Made by a program: the position numbers and the translations under genes
Assembly: GCF_032062135.1 (NCBI RefSeq)
Contig: NC_092860.1
Span: 61,650,597 to 61,714,596 of the forward strand
Source of the DNA: Pyxicephalus adspersus
Lineage: Eukaryota; Chordata; Amphibia; Anura; Pyxicephalidae
Direction: 5' to 3'
Length of the DNA: 64,000 nt
Notes under the pieces: model-generated
Database searches by the model: none
The model's input: only the letters and a program-made list of their open reading frames with translations
What the model was told of the DNA's origin: nothing
In this document: positions 47,501 through 58,287 of the stretch, in pieces
Position numbering within the stretch: position 1 is the stretch's first letter
Layout: every line of letters begins with the position of its first letter

Positions 47501-48310
47501 TTTCTTCTTACACGACACCTCCCGGATAGTTTATCCCATCAGATGGTCCATTCTTGGAAGTCCAATCATCTCTTTCAATTTAATCATATTGTGCCTCCTT
47601 GCTCTAGACATCTTTTGTCATTTCAAGAGTTGCATGAAAAGCTTAAGCTTCCCGCATACCCGCAACTATGGTTATCTTCAAGTACGCCCCTATGCACATT
47701 CCATCACTAACAATTTAACATTTAGCCATATGACAGCATTCGAGAAGTTATGTACAGGAGGCCCTTCTTAACGAAGATTAATTTAACACTGAACCGGCAT
47801 ATCCCTTTGTCAAACACCGATATATGCTAAAATGGGAGTGCACTTTAGTGCAGAGTTACCATTAGAAATATGGAAACTCATTTGGGATAGTGCCGTAAAA
47901 GCTCTTGTTGCACTACATTAAGAAAAATGCATATAAAAATCACGCAATGGTAATTATATAATATAATGGTATCTTACCCCCAGTACACTTAATGCCATTT
48001 CCATACTGCTAGTAATATTTGTTGGAGGTGAAGAACAGAGATTGGTACTATATATCACATCTTTTGGTCATGCCCACTCATGTTATCCTATTGGACAAGG
48101 GGTAACATCCTTCTCTCTGAGATATTAGAAGCAGCTTTAACACTGATGATTGATGTGGTCAATCATCTTATAGTTTTACCTATGTCTAACCTCTCTAAAT
48201 TGAATAGGAAATTAGCATCTCACATTTTACCAGCAGCCAGGTGCCTCATCGCTGGAAATCCACTTCCCCTCCGGGCATCATTGATTTGTATGCTGGAATA
48301 AAAGGAAGTT
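44590..48310 (+). pseudogene. L1 ORF2 relic (endonuclease, RT, C-terminus)
   Basis: The endonuclease lacks its first part: 'MLCNIYAPNTSQVKFLETLL' (44657), 'LLDAWRIQHPTDKQYTFF' (44875-44930). The reverse transcriptase follows at 45700-46560: 'LLRLDTEKAFDRLSWPFL' (motif A, 46088-46140), 'ARLSMT' before a C run where 'QGCPLSP' is expected, a damaged YADD ('YIQMMSY' in the displaced frame, near 46400), and 'SGYKIN'. The C-terminal part is 'FIWGYKRHCLPKS' and 'NRGGLGVPDFYKN' (46755-46850). After the nested LTR it continues to 'NLSKLNRKLASHILPAARCL' (48190-48250). Many stops are present, so it is inactive. Confidence 0.88.
46985..47345 (+). mobile_element. Candidate solo LTR of an endogenous retrovirus-like element
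   Basis: L1 coding similarity breaks off at about 46977 and resumes by about 47360. The insert has promoter-like order: TATATAA near 47142, AATAAA at 47164-47169, then a CT-rich and GC-balanced stretch, as in a U3-R-U5 arrangement. Its exact ends and target duplication could not be fixed, and no internal viral genes or primer-binding site are present. A non-LTR insertion with a promoter is an alternative. Confidence 0.45.
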
Positions 48311-48859
48311 CAACTTATGAAACACCTTACAGCAGGAATATATGATGGATATGAAAAATCTCAGAAATCTGGGCCCCTTGGGACTCCTATGTGCTCTCTG
48401 CCTCTAATATGTTTCATAGTACCAGAAACCTCTCCTGACTGAATACCATACATCTGCCTTTTCTCCTACATCCTCCCTCGTCTCGTCATTTTTTTTTTTA
48501 CCTCTCCGTCCTCCGTCTTTGTTCTTTCTTTCTGGGTCTATGAATGAACCTACATGCATTGATAATTGTCTTGTTTCTTTTTTCTCATTGTTCTTGTGTT
48601 ATGATTACTGAGAAGTCATATCTGTTCACTGTTATCACAACCAGAAGATTCATTTTTTTGTTGCCGGAAACCTGTAAATTGCTTGTATAACGCGTACATG
48701 GCAAACATCTTTAGTTATTGTTAAACGTACTATTTCTTTATTATATACAATATTATGCGTTTCACCTTTCTATATTTATGCTATGCTTTTTGTGTGTATG
48801 TTTTTGTACGTTTTGTTAAAAAAATAAAAAAATTTACAATTATAAAAAAGAAATAAAAC

Positions 48860-49529
48860 TTAGGGAAATGGGCATGTGAATCTTATTTTTGCCGAATAGT
48901 GTACTAAAGGATAAGAGGTGGGAGGAACCTTTCCATCGTGGAAAGCATTATTTGTTTACTATTTACTTAGTGAAGAATCAGACCATAAAGTTCGGGAGAA
49001 ATTTAGGTCTCTAAGCCCCACTACAGAAGCGGAGATCTTAGCTGAGTTTAGGAGATCCTACAACCAGTGAATAAGAATATGACCTCTTTCTGTTTAAAAA
49101 ACTTGGGGGCCAGGATGAGGCTAGACAGACCACACCAAAAGCACATCATGTCAACTTTATTTTAAGATAGGATTTATGTTAAAATACATTCAAGCACATT
49201 GTAAACTAACTAAAGTAGCAGTGAAGTAAATATTCAGTGCAAAGTGAATTAGGCACAAAGTGTCAATAGATATACAAAAAGGGTCACTCTGCTACCACGG
49301 TTTTATTAGAAAAAGCCTATATGTATGATTTTCTTGCATACACTTGTGTTTGGATTATTGTGGCACAGCATCCAGCAGTAGACAGCCACCATATTCCAAA
49401 AGCCTTGGTAGCGACGTTCCACGGACTAAATGTCCTGGGAGAAATGATCAAGTGCAAGAATTGTATTTTCAACGACGCTGAAAATCACAGCAGTTTCTTA
49501 TATACCAAGGAGCATTCTGTTCTGACATA
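48860..49529. other. Intron 2 sequence, no feature recognised
   Basis: AT-rich, with no gene. An ORF at 49321-49671 runs into the repeat downstream and shows no family resemblance. Confidence 0.4.
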
Positions 49530-50280
49530 TTGCAATGATCTCCCCAGAAGCCAGGTGGTCGGGACATTACTTGACAAAAGTGTTTCCAGTTGTTGTTGCC
49601 ATAGGAATCCAGTAACCCCTCTCTTTAAACTTTCTACGCCCACCCCCCCATACTTTGTTCCAACTTTCTAATGCCCACTCACTTTGTATATCCCATTTTT
49701 CCACTTTCTTTGGATTTTACCCCCAACTGGCCAGTACCTTTGTATTGTGACAGCCTGGCTAGAAGGGGCTATGGAGAACACTGTATTAGCCAAGATACAG
49801 GGAGAGAAAAATCTTTATTTGACAGTAGCATACCTTCCAGGGTCAGAGAAATTAATAGGCAGATCAGATGGGCAGGAAGGGTAGCTGAGTGTTATGAAGA
49901 AGTATATTGGAAATGCATTGGTGGTCTAGTGAGTTTCAGACCAAGGAACTGATGACCCAGTGCAAGGTTATCAAAAAGAGGGGTCAAAGGGCCAAGTGGG
50001 GACACCCTGCAGTGTTTCACTCAGAATTTTTTTCAGCCAGGTGGTCAAAAAGTTAAGACACTGCAAATGTTGTGCTCCTAGTTGTTTATGCCATAGATAT
50101 CCAGTAACCCCTATTATTGTGTCACTGTTTTACCTACCCCTCTTTCTTTAAATTTGCCTGCCCCATTAGTATCGCTAATTTTTCCATCTCTGTATTATGC
50201 CTGAACTGTTCAGTGCTGTGTATTTTGATCCAACTTTCTGGGGTTCCATGTTTTGTTAAGACTGTAATCCTATTTAGTAA
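49530..50280 (-). repeat. Dispersed hAT-ended repeat, two inverted pieces
   Basis: 49530-49690 and 50010-50280 both match the inverse of 38640-39312 ('gttgttgccataggaatcca' and 'gttgtttatgccatagatat'). The second starts with CAGTGTTTCACTCAG at 50010. About 49690-50009 between them is unrelated. Confidence 0.6.
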
Positions 50281-50700
50281 TGTTATGAAAAAAATGCCCT
50301 GTTCTTGTACACATCTGTCCGCTTCTCTATCTCAAACCCTAATTTCTCTAAAACAGAGAGGTGCAGGTAAACAAAATTATAAGTAGCAATTTCAACAAGT
50401 TGGCACATGGGAGGACTTGAAACAGGTCTCCTGTTGCATGAGTATATGCATGCTAGCTTTGCACTTGGAAGGCTTTTTGAGCTTTTTAAAAATACAATAG
50501 TGAGAACAGGGCTCTAAGCAGTAAGGTCAAACATGGTGGGTCAAAAAGCAAGGTTAGTAGAATAAAGGGAAAAACAGGATTAAGGGAGGAAAGAAAACAA
50601 GGAGAGAACGAGGGAGTAGATCAGGATGAAAAAAAAGGGGGGAGAGAGATATCAAGGTAACCAAATCAAAGAGGGGCCTATAGGTAGACCCTAAGGGAGT
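50281..50700. other. Purine-rich intron sequence
   Basis: No gene; strongly G/A-rich from 50560 to 50650. Confidence 0.4.
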
Positions 50701-50830
50701 ATAATTATTATTATTATTTTTATCATTATTAATAAACGGGTCAACAAATTACACAGCACCATACATTAAAAAGGGGTTGTAAATGACAGATAGGTACAGA
50801 GGAGGACCCTGCCCCAAACAGCTTACAATT
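50701..50830 (-). repeat. L2-type LINE 3' tail (copy 3)
   Basis: Inverted copy: ATT-rich start, 'catacattaaaaaggggttg', 'gaggaccctgcccc', 'agcttacaattg'. Confidence 0.75.
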
Positions 50831-52309
50831 GTTTCCACAGATATTAGGGAGAGAAACCTATAAAGCATCCAAGGCCTGTATCATTATCTACTACAAGAAC
50901 AAACATGATAAATTTTAACACACGACAGAAGAGGAAATGTAGTCAAACTAGGCCTAGCAGGGAGGTAAACATAACTCTGCTCAGGAGGCAGGAGTGGATT
51001 GGAAACCTGATGGGAAGTCCAAAAGACAAAAATTAAATAATATGCCATGTCAACAGTCCGAAGATGCCCAATACAGGGCGCCGCTCTGGTGAGAAGCCTA
51101 AAAGAAAGATCACTGGAAACAAGTCAACGTCTGGAATGCATTTAGTTTGGTAATATCCTATGCCAACAGTAGAGCTAGGCCATGTGGGGTTGTCCCACTA
51201 ACAGAGAGTGGCGCCACTGTTGGAAATATTGAGGTAGCAAAAAATCTGTAAACATGAGGCAAAATGCACCACCCAAACTCCCACTGGTTTACGAGAAAAA
51301 AGCAACCTAGTAGAATACCTGTGAAGAATGTGAACTCTAACAACAAATTACATAAATAACTACCTAGTGAACTAGGGTAATGGAGTCAAAAGTGCCAAAC
51401 ACAGGTTGGCCAGGGAAGACAAAAAAAAAATTCTAAAATTGAAAAAAAAAAAAATGTTGGGGGGAAATCCAATAAAATTTTAAGGCCCACCACCGTCCCC
51501 AATCATTGATCCAGGCCCACAGCAAAGGGTGCAACAAGGACGCCTGTCTTAATGTAATGTACACAGAACAAGTCAAGTAATAGGCAAGCAGAGCAGATAT
51601 CCAGACAGCTGAAGAATCAGGAACAACAATAAAATCCAAGGATCAGAGGTTTGTAGAAAATCATGAACCAGACACTATGAGATGAATAAAAAAAAAAATG
51701 CTCTAGGCTTGAAGACTGAAAATTAGTACCTAATTATTTAAATGCAAATACTTTGAAATTGCACATGTATGATACTTGTTGCTCTATCAATATTTCATAT
51801 CTAAATCCAATCTTGCAGACTTTATTCCTAAGCATTATTGGCAGGTGATACAAAGTCAGCACTGCCCTGTGAAGAAAGTAATCTAAAAATTCCCTTACAG
51901 AAAATTCTCTGTAAAAACTAATGCCATTCTTTGCCAGAAACCCCACCAACAACCCTCCTGTCTACAAATATTTTATTGATCACTTGTTTGTTTTAATAAA
52001 CAGATGTCCAGGCAATGAAAAAAAGCATTGTTCAGGGAGTTAATGTTCTCTGCCTCTAATATATAAGCAATCATATTATCAACAAAGTAAGGATATGTGC
52101 AGAAAGCTTGTTAAAGGTACAGAAAAATCCACAACAGTTATAAAACCATCTTGAAACAAGACCCAGTTTGAAATTCACTCATGGAATGTTTGAACCTAAA
52201 GGAATATGAATAAAAAAAAGATTTTGTTTTTTTTAGTTAGCACACCAGCTAGCCTTTGGCAGGAGGTCCAACTTTAGAAAATAAAGTTCATCATATATTA
52301 TCATATTAC
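50831..52309 (-). other. SH3GL1: SH3GL1 intron 2, part next to exon 2
   Basis: No gene. Poly-A runs at about 51421-51452. It begins (minus strand) with donor GTAATA at 52309-52304. Confidence 0.55.
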
Positions 52310-52378
52310 CTTTTCCATGTCTTTAAAATCATCATCTAGTTTAGTCCCTTCTGCTCCTCCAACCTTTTCACTCACAAG
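52310..52378 (-). CDS. SH3GL1: SH3GL1 (endophilin-A2) exon 2, N-BAR domain
   Basis: This 69-bp exon encodes exactly 23 codons, 'LVSEKVGGAEGTKLDDDF' plus 'KDMEK', about residues 16-38. It is phase 0 at both ends. The segment covers the end of the amphipathic N-terminal helix and the start of BAR helix 1; VSEKVGGAEGTKLDD is the hallmark of endophilin-A. The leading LVSEK fits SH3GL1, since SH3GL2 has KVSEK and SH3GL3 has LFSEK. Minus-strand borders are 'ttgtag' before and GTAATA after. Exon 1 (start codon, about 15 codons) was searched for on the minus strand to 64000 and not found. Confidence 0.97.
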
Positions 52379-53666
52379 CTACAAGACAAAAAAACAAACA
52401 AAATCACAATATATCTGGCATGACTTTAGGCTACAACAGTGAACTTTTGATGTTCCTATTTAAGATACAAATTCCAGGGTGCAAGGTTTAGGGGTGTAAA
52501 AACATGGGGGCAGGAGTTAGAAAAAAAAACATACAAAATGTGGGTGTTAGGGGACTGAAGAGACAACACACAGATGGCAGGAGTCAGGACAACAGGTTCA
52601 GGAGTGCCCAGTGCTTGGGAGTCATGCTGTATGCTATATTCAAAAATACAAAAATTTACAAACTTACAAGGGAGTAGGATAGGTATATCAAAGGCCAGGC
52701 ATGCGTCCCAGATCAGAAATGCTCCACACGTCACCAATATGTAGAAGTCAATGCATAACACAACACATTTCATGGTTCTGGAGAAGCTCCTGAACATCGC
52801 TAATGTGCAAATACACAGAACCAAGAAACTTGTTGCTGGAGAAAGCTCTTCCAGGATCCTTCATGGCTCATATTTCTCATATGTCACAGTCAATGGGAAG
52901 CCAAGAGGACTACACATGGCATCTGAGGTTTGGTGCAGCAACTAAAGGGGAGGCAGTTGCTTTTGGGGAATTTTTTCCTGTGGTGTTAAACTTAGATAAG
53001 GGGTTAACTTTTTGGGTAGGATTTTTTCCATAAGGACTGGAGTGTTTTGCTTAGGGGAAGGGAGAGAGAGAATCCATGAGGATGGGGGCAAGGTTCAAAA
53101 TAGAGAAAGTAGTGTGTTCTTGGAGGTAGGATGATTTTTGGGTAGTTTGGTTCCTGGGAGGAGGGTAGATTTTGGATACAAGTCTTAACAGAGTAAAGTA
53201 AAGTTCATCATAAAGAATATAGTGGTCAGGTGTGTGCACGTATGAATGTATACCACAACATATAAAGTGAAGCGAACAGGATTAAGAGTGCGGACTATGC
53301 ATGGATGTACAATACATACATTCTTGCACTTCCTGTTCATATACCTGTATGTAGGAACAAGCATTGCAAAAAAGGACAATGCAGGGAAGGCAAGTCCACA
53401 GGGCTGCAGATTTTATATATAATATCTTTTTTTGACTAACATGAGTTATTTAAAATGCAAGCTTTTGGCATAACTGCAATCCTTTTTAACCAATTATCAG
53501 GAAGGGACACAAGCTTGTATATTTATATTTATCACAATAGCTTAAAGGATGCCATCTGAACGTCAAACTTTTTACAAATAGATAATGCAATACGAACACA
53601 GCATCAAGGGATAACAGCAAATGCAAGTAAACCATGTTCTCCCCTCCTATTGTGTTACATTCCCCA
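52379..53666 (-). other. SH3GL1: SH3GL1 intron 1, part next to exon 2
   Basis: No gene. Short ORFs here lack any family resemblance. Confidence 0.55.
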
Positions 53667-53833
53667 ACTCCTAGATTGTAAGCTCTTTGAAGCAGGGTCT
53701 TCTCCTCCTCCTGTGTCACTGTCTGTATTTGTCTGTCATTTGCAACCCCTAATATACAGCGCTGCATAATATGTTGGCACAATATAAATCCTGCTTATTA
53801 TTAATATTATTATTATTATTATTATTAATAATA
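53667..53833 (+). repeat. L2-type LINE 3' tail (copy 4)
   Basis: Close to copy 1: 'agattgtaagctctttgaag', 'cagcgctgcataatatgttg' and a long ATT-rich end that runs into the Helitron at 53834. Confidence 0.8.
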
Positions 53834-54089
53834 ACTAGCTAATTACGCAGTGTTGCCCGGGTATTTATTTGTTGCAATTTTATGTTATACAGGAAAAGGA
53901 ATCAAATAAGGCTAAAGTAGTAAATGAAAGAAATGTTTTTTTTTTTTTTTTTTTTTTACAGGTTTTAAAAGTATAAGTACAATATACAATTATATTAAAA
54001 TACAATTAAATTAACCTAAATTAATGGCATATGTTCCAATGATGATGTGTAATTCCAAAGTTCTTGTGGTGGTGTTTCCAGTTGGCAGA

Positions 54090-54543
54090 GTTTGACTTTC
54101 TCTTTTTTTTGCAGCAAATACCAGGAGACACAGATTTAAACCTCTTGGCTTGGCAGTAACTACAAACGATTACCATTTTTCAATTGGTAACACTTGCATG
54201 CTGGAAGTAGTCTTTAAGTGGATCATAGTGGAATCCATCCAATGCGAAGCTAAAATGTTGTGCAGTTCGTGATCTAAATCTGTCCGTGTCTGGCTCTCTC
54301 TCTCATTTCGTGTACTCAGGTCTCACACTGTTGTACTGTTTCTGAAGCTATAGATGTAGTAGCTCTTTCACTCATTTCCTGTACTCGGGTCTCACACTGT
54401 TGTACTGTTTCTGAAGCTCCAGATGTAGTAGCTCTTACCCCACTACAGGAAATGGGAGAGTCACACTGTTGTACTATCTCTAAAGCATTTTTTTTTGCCT
54501 TTGATTGTACTCTGCCTATTTCATTACATTTTCTCGAAGGCAT
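54090..54543 (-). pseudogene. Helitron protein N-terminal fragment
   Basis: 'MPSRKCNEIGRVQSKAKKN' starts at 54543, followed by repeats of 'SETVQQCETRV..M.ERA' type. In another frame come 'FHYDPLKDYFQHASVTN', a stop, and 'VCSYCQAKRFKSVSPGICC' (about 54115-54225). This is the Cys-containing block that precedes the Rep/helicase part in Helitron proteins of animals. The Rep and helicase domains are absent. Confidence 0.75.
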
Positions 54544-54747
54544 TAACTCAAGCCAGAAATTTGTAAGAGTCTAAAAAAAAAGTATGTAAGCAAAAGGCAC
54601 ACTGTCACTGAGCAATACATACATGAAAATATACCTCCCACATATACCACAGTGCTGTACAAAGATCAGCCGTGAAGTCACATGAGTCTGAGTCATATGT
54701 CTAGTACGTTTGGTTTAAACGTCTTGAAGTTTGGTTGAAATGTCCCC

Positions 54748-54748
<1 letters not shown>

Positions 54749-54814
<66 letters not shown>
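54749..54814. repeat. (TA)n microsatellite
   Basis: About 66 bases of TA within the Helitron region. Confidence 0.95.
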
Positions 54815-54818
<4 letters not shown>

Positions 54819-55126
54819 TATAAAAATATATATTTATATAAAACACATACATACATTCAAATATAGCTCTGACATATAGCACAGTGCTGTACAAAGATCA
54901 GCGGTGCACTCACATGAGTCTGAGTCATATGTCTAGCAGGTTTGGTTGAAATGCGTCGATGCGTTTCCCAGTGATGGTGGAACATAGCAAGATTTAATAG
55001 AAATGTCTACATGCCTTTCCTAGTGGTGACATACACACATACATCCAAATATAGCTCTGACATATAGCACAGCGCAGTACAATGATGTCTGCGCTGTGTT
55101 TCCATGCGTTTTCAAGTGATGGTGGA

Positions 55127-55132
<6 letters not shown>

Positions 55133-55185
<53 letters not shown>
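55133..55185. repeat. (TA)n microsatellite between the two Helitron copies
   Basis: About 52 bases of TA, at the junction with the 3' end of copy 2. Confidence 0.95.
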
Positions 55186-55189
<4 letters not shown>

Positions 55190-55999
55190 GCTGATAACCC
55201 GGAGTAGCCGGGGTATTTATTTATTGCAATCTTATATTACTTATATTATACAGGAAAAGGAATAAAAAAAAGGTATAGTGATGTTCTTGTATATGGTGTT
55301 GTTTCAATTTTTTGCCTTTGATTGCACTCTGCCAATTGCCTTACATTTTCTTGAAGGCATTATTACAGACTGGAAATTTGTAAAAGAGTCCAAAAAAAGT
55401 AAGCAAAAGGCACACTGTCGCAGAGCAATAAATACATACATCCAAATATAGCTCTGACATATAGCACAGCGCTGTACAGAGATGACTAGTGCACTCACAT
55501 GGGTCTCAGTCATATGTATAGCAAGTTTGGTTGAAATGTCTCCATGCGTGTTCGAGTACACATACATCCAAATTTATATATATAGATTTATATAGCTCTG
55601 ACATATACCATAGTGCTATACAGAGATCACTGAGCCAGTCCTATCAGTCTCTGTACAGAGGAGCTGACACTCTGCTGTCCCCCAGCGCTGCACGAAGATG
55701 ACTGCTGCACTCACATGAGTCTGAGTCATACTGTATGTCTAGCAAGTTTGGTTGAAATTTGTTGATGTGTTTCCTAGTGATGGTGCTACATAGAAAGTTG
55801 GTTTGGGATGTCTCCATGTGTTTCATCCAAATATAGCTCTGTTATATAGCACAGCGCTGTACAAAGATGACAGGTGCACTCACATGAGTCTCAGTCATAT
55901 GTATGGCAAGTTTGGTTGAAATGTCTCTCATGCATTTTCGAGTGATGGTGGAATATACATACACACATACGAATATATATATATATATATATAGATCTA

Positions 56000-56080
<81 letters not shown>
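55186..56080 (-). mobile_element. Helitron copy 2 with monomer array
   Basis: The 3' end (minus) at about 55186-55222 reads CCCCGGCTACTCCGGG, TTATCAGCTAA, then T. A remnant of the same protein start ('MPSRKCKAIGRVQSKAKN', 55379-55324) is followed upstream by at least three degenerate units of about 130 bp. These share 'atagctctgacatatagcac', 'tcacatgagtct' and 'gcaagtttggttgaaatgtc'. The array ends at TA and (AG)n simple repeats (55973-56079). Confidence 0.72.
55973..56079. repeat. Compound (TA)n (CT)n (AG)n microsatellite
   Basis: TA at 55973-55993, CT at 55998-56014, TA at 56014-56030, AG at 56034-56079. CT and AG runs can fold back on each other. Confidence 0.95.
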
Positions 56081-56084
<4 letters not shown>

Positions 56085-56207
56085 AAAGATAAAATAAGAT
56101 ATATAAAGATAACCAAAGATCTATTGGTTGGCCCATGTCTACTTTCAAATTCAGAAAAGCACATTCACCCATTTCTAGTTAACATTTAGGTGCATTCACT
56201 GATCTTA

Positions 56208-56526
56208 AGCTGCATACACACTTCCAATTATAGTCATTGGAAAGGATCTTTCACGATCCTTTCTAATGACTAAAAACTCCATGATGCATGAACGATGCTG
56301 TACATACAGCATCGTCCTGCTCTATGCAGAGGGGAGGGGGAGAGCGACAAAGCACCACTGCATGCTCTCCCCCTTCCCTTGCATTACGATCATTTATCGT
56401 CCGTGGATCTGCCAGGACTGTCGTTCGGACGATGAACGATGCGCGCTGTACACACTTCACATTCTCGTCCGATATCGGCCCTGAGCCGAATATCGGGAGA
56501 GAACTATTGGAACTGTGTACGTGGCT
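56208..56526. mobile_element. Harbinger-type MITE B (319 bp)
   Basis: Same family as 20520-20850. Ends are AGCTGCATACACAC and, inward from the right, AGCCACGTACACAG. It has exact TTA duplications (56205-56207 and 56527-56529). Inner hairpins 'aaaggatctttcacgatcct' and 'gatgctgtacatacagcatc' are present. Confidence 0.85.
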
Positions 56527-56529
56527 TTA

Positions 56530-56990
56530 GTTTGGATAGAACAATGAAACAAGGACTTTTGTTGATAGATTCATTATGCAAATTGTTTAGATATATAGCC
56601 AGAAGTAACATTCACTTTGGAATATGATTACACACCATAGAAAAGGGAATGTGTTCTAAAACGTTTACATACTATACACAGAAAAAAATGAAATCCATTA
56701 TTACAATATATTTAAAGTATATAATTAGTACAATTAGCATACAGTAGCGCATTCTGTCAGTACTATGCTCACCCAGAAGAAATCTCTCCAAGCTAAAAGG
56801 AAAGCTACTCTTAGGGGGCCTATTTATAAAGCTATGAATATGACATTCACTTAAAACAAGGAACAACCATCTAGGTCTATGTTTCAATGGCAGTAATCAA
56901 GGAATGTATCAGTAAATAGGTAAATTCACTGCTTTATATTTATACACCTTAAGGGGTATATCTCTAGGCAAAACTTTGCAAAGTCAAGTT
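56530..56990. other. Intron 1 sequence, no feature recognised
   Basis: AT-rich, no gene. Confidence 0.4.
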
Positions 56991-56993
56991 TTA

Positions 56994-57411
56994 GGCTACA
57001 TACACATGTGCAATAATTATTGTTGGAAAACGAACAATTAATGACCGATCGGCGATTATTCACAATTATTTTGAACGATCATATAGTGCACGATTCCGTA
57101 CATGCTAAAAAGATAGGATCGTTGAAATATAATCCACCAATAACCTACAGACACTAGATGCAATCATTTGAACGATGCAGGAAGTGACATGTACTGGAGA
57201 AAGTGTACCGCAGAAACATGATCACTGAACGACTATACACAATAGATAGCGAACGATCTTCGCCCAATCCGATCTGCAAGGACGGTCGTTCATTTCCAGT
57301 GACATTCCTCGTTCATCTGTGTCATTGTTCACTTTTTTGTTAACGATTATCAGACGATCGGTCTTTAATCGCTCGCTTCCAACTATAATTATTGCACGTT
57401 TTTATGTAGCC
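56994..57411. mobile_element. Harbinger-type MITE C (418 bp)
   Basis: Ends are GGCTACATACACATGTGC and, inward from the right, GGCTACATAAAAACGTGC, continuing as AATAATTATTGTTGG against AATAATTATAGTTGG. Exact TTA flanks at 56991-56993 and 57412-57414. No protein. Confidence 0.85.
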
Positions 57412-57414
57412 TTA

Positions 57415-57786
57415 GTGAAGGCCTATTTCAAGTTTTTATTATTGTCTCCATCCCTGTTGTAACTCCTTTACTTGCACTAGAAACCAATGTCACCAAGAAA
57501 AATAAAAATTGGGGGAGAAATCACCCGGCCCCCTTGCCTTTGAACCTGTGCCCATAAAAGTCTGACAATAAATACACATTTATTTCTTGGACAATTGCAT
57601 AATATTTCCTTTTGGTGCCTGGTTAATGGTTGCAAGGACCTGTGGTTAACTGTTACAGCATATTACATCCTCAACATGACTCCCAACCAAACTGTTTGGG
57701 AGCCTGTAGGAACCACTTTGTCCATAGATTTGCATGTAGTGAGTTGCATTGTTGAGACCGTAGGATTGTGTCACTGTTCATGAGTA
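57415..57786. other. Intron 1 sequence, no feature recognised
   Basis: No gene; one short ORF (57595-57783) of no known family. Confidence 0.4.
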
Positions 57787-58287
57787 AGGCTGGGTCTACA
57801 CGGACGTTTAAAAAAACGCATGTAAACACTCCTACTGGGTTTATATGCGTTTTTATACACTTGTATTAGCCTTCTTAAGCTTGCCTTTAAAATACTGGAA
57901 AAAGCCTGCCACGGAAACTGCGGGACAACACCCTTTTGAAATAAATGGAAGCATTTACCCGCCTTTTCCTGGGTTTTTGGGTGTTTTCCAGAGGTAACAC
58001 GTTTTAATTTTTTAAATATTAATAATAAACAGGATTTATAAAGTGCCAACATATTACGCAGCACTGTACATTAAACAGGGGTTTCAAATGACAAACGAAT
58101 ACAGACAGTGACACTGGAGGAGAGGACCCTGCCCCAGGAGCTTACAATCTAGAAGGAACGTTATTGATAATTCTCATAAACCTGCCCCAAGGAAACATTC
58201 TGGTGTAGATTGGTCTATTGGAATGCATAGGAATTTTTAACATGGGCTTTTAAAACCTCAGGTTAAACATCCGTTGAGACGAGGGGT
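57787..58287. mobile_element. MITE interrupted by an L2 tail
   Basis: The left end contains TCTACACGGACGTTTAA and the right end read inward TCTCAACGGATGTTTAA (13 of 17 equal). Inside it, at 58015-58155, sits a complete inverted L2 tail, so the host element is older. Confidence 0.55.
58015..58155 (-). repeat. L2-type LINE 3' tail (copy 5)
   Basis: Inverted copy: 'aataataaacaggatttata', 'gcagcactgtacattaaaca', 'gaggaccctgccccaggagc', 'ttacaatctaga'. Confidence 0.8.

Larger units (their letters stand above)
42705..48859 (+). mobile_element. Near full-length L1 retrotransposon in SH3GL1 intron 2
   Basis: A 10-bp target duplication, GAAATAAAAC, flanks it (42705-42714 and 48850-48859). The element (42715-48849, 6.1 kb) starts 'aggggtgtggcttggaccg', has ORF1 and ORF2, and ends with A-rich 'ttaaaaaaataaaaaaattt' and 'ataaaaaag'. 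It lies antisense to SH3GL1. A candidate solo LTR (46985-47345) is nested in ORF2. C runs interrupt ORF1 (about 43803-43818 and 43858-43873) and ORF2 (about 46290-46304). Confidence 0.9.
53834..55185 (-). mobile_element. Helitron copy 1 (truncated)
   Basis: The 3' end (minus strand) is at 53836-53876: a hairpin-forming CCCGGGCAACACTGCG, then TAATTAGCTAG followed by T. This matches the Helitron rule of a terminal hairpin before CTRR and insertion next to T. It carries a fragment of the N-terminal Helitron protein and, beyond it, degenerate copies of a monomer with 'gacatatagcacagcgctgt'. Two long TA runs are included (54749-54814 and 55133-55185). The 5' TC end is not clear. Confidence 0.75.

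Noticed and set aside
49321..49952. Two ORFs of 116 and 93 codons.
   Set aside because: They overlap pieces of a dispersed repeat and show no protein family.
55891..56172. ORF of 93 codons on the minus strand.
   Set aside because: It translates TA, CT and AG simple repeats.
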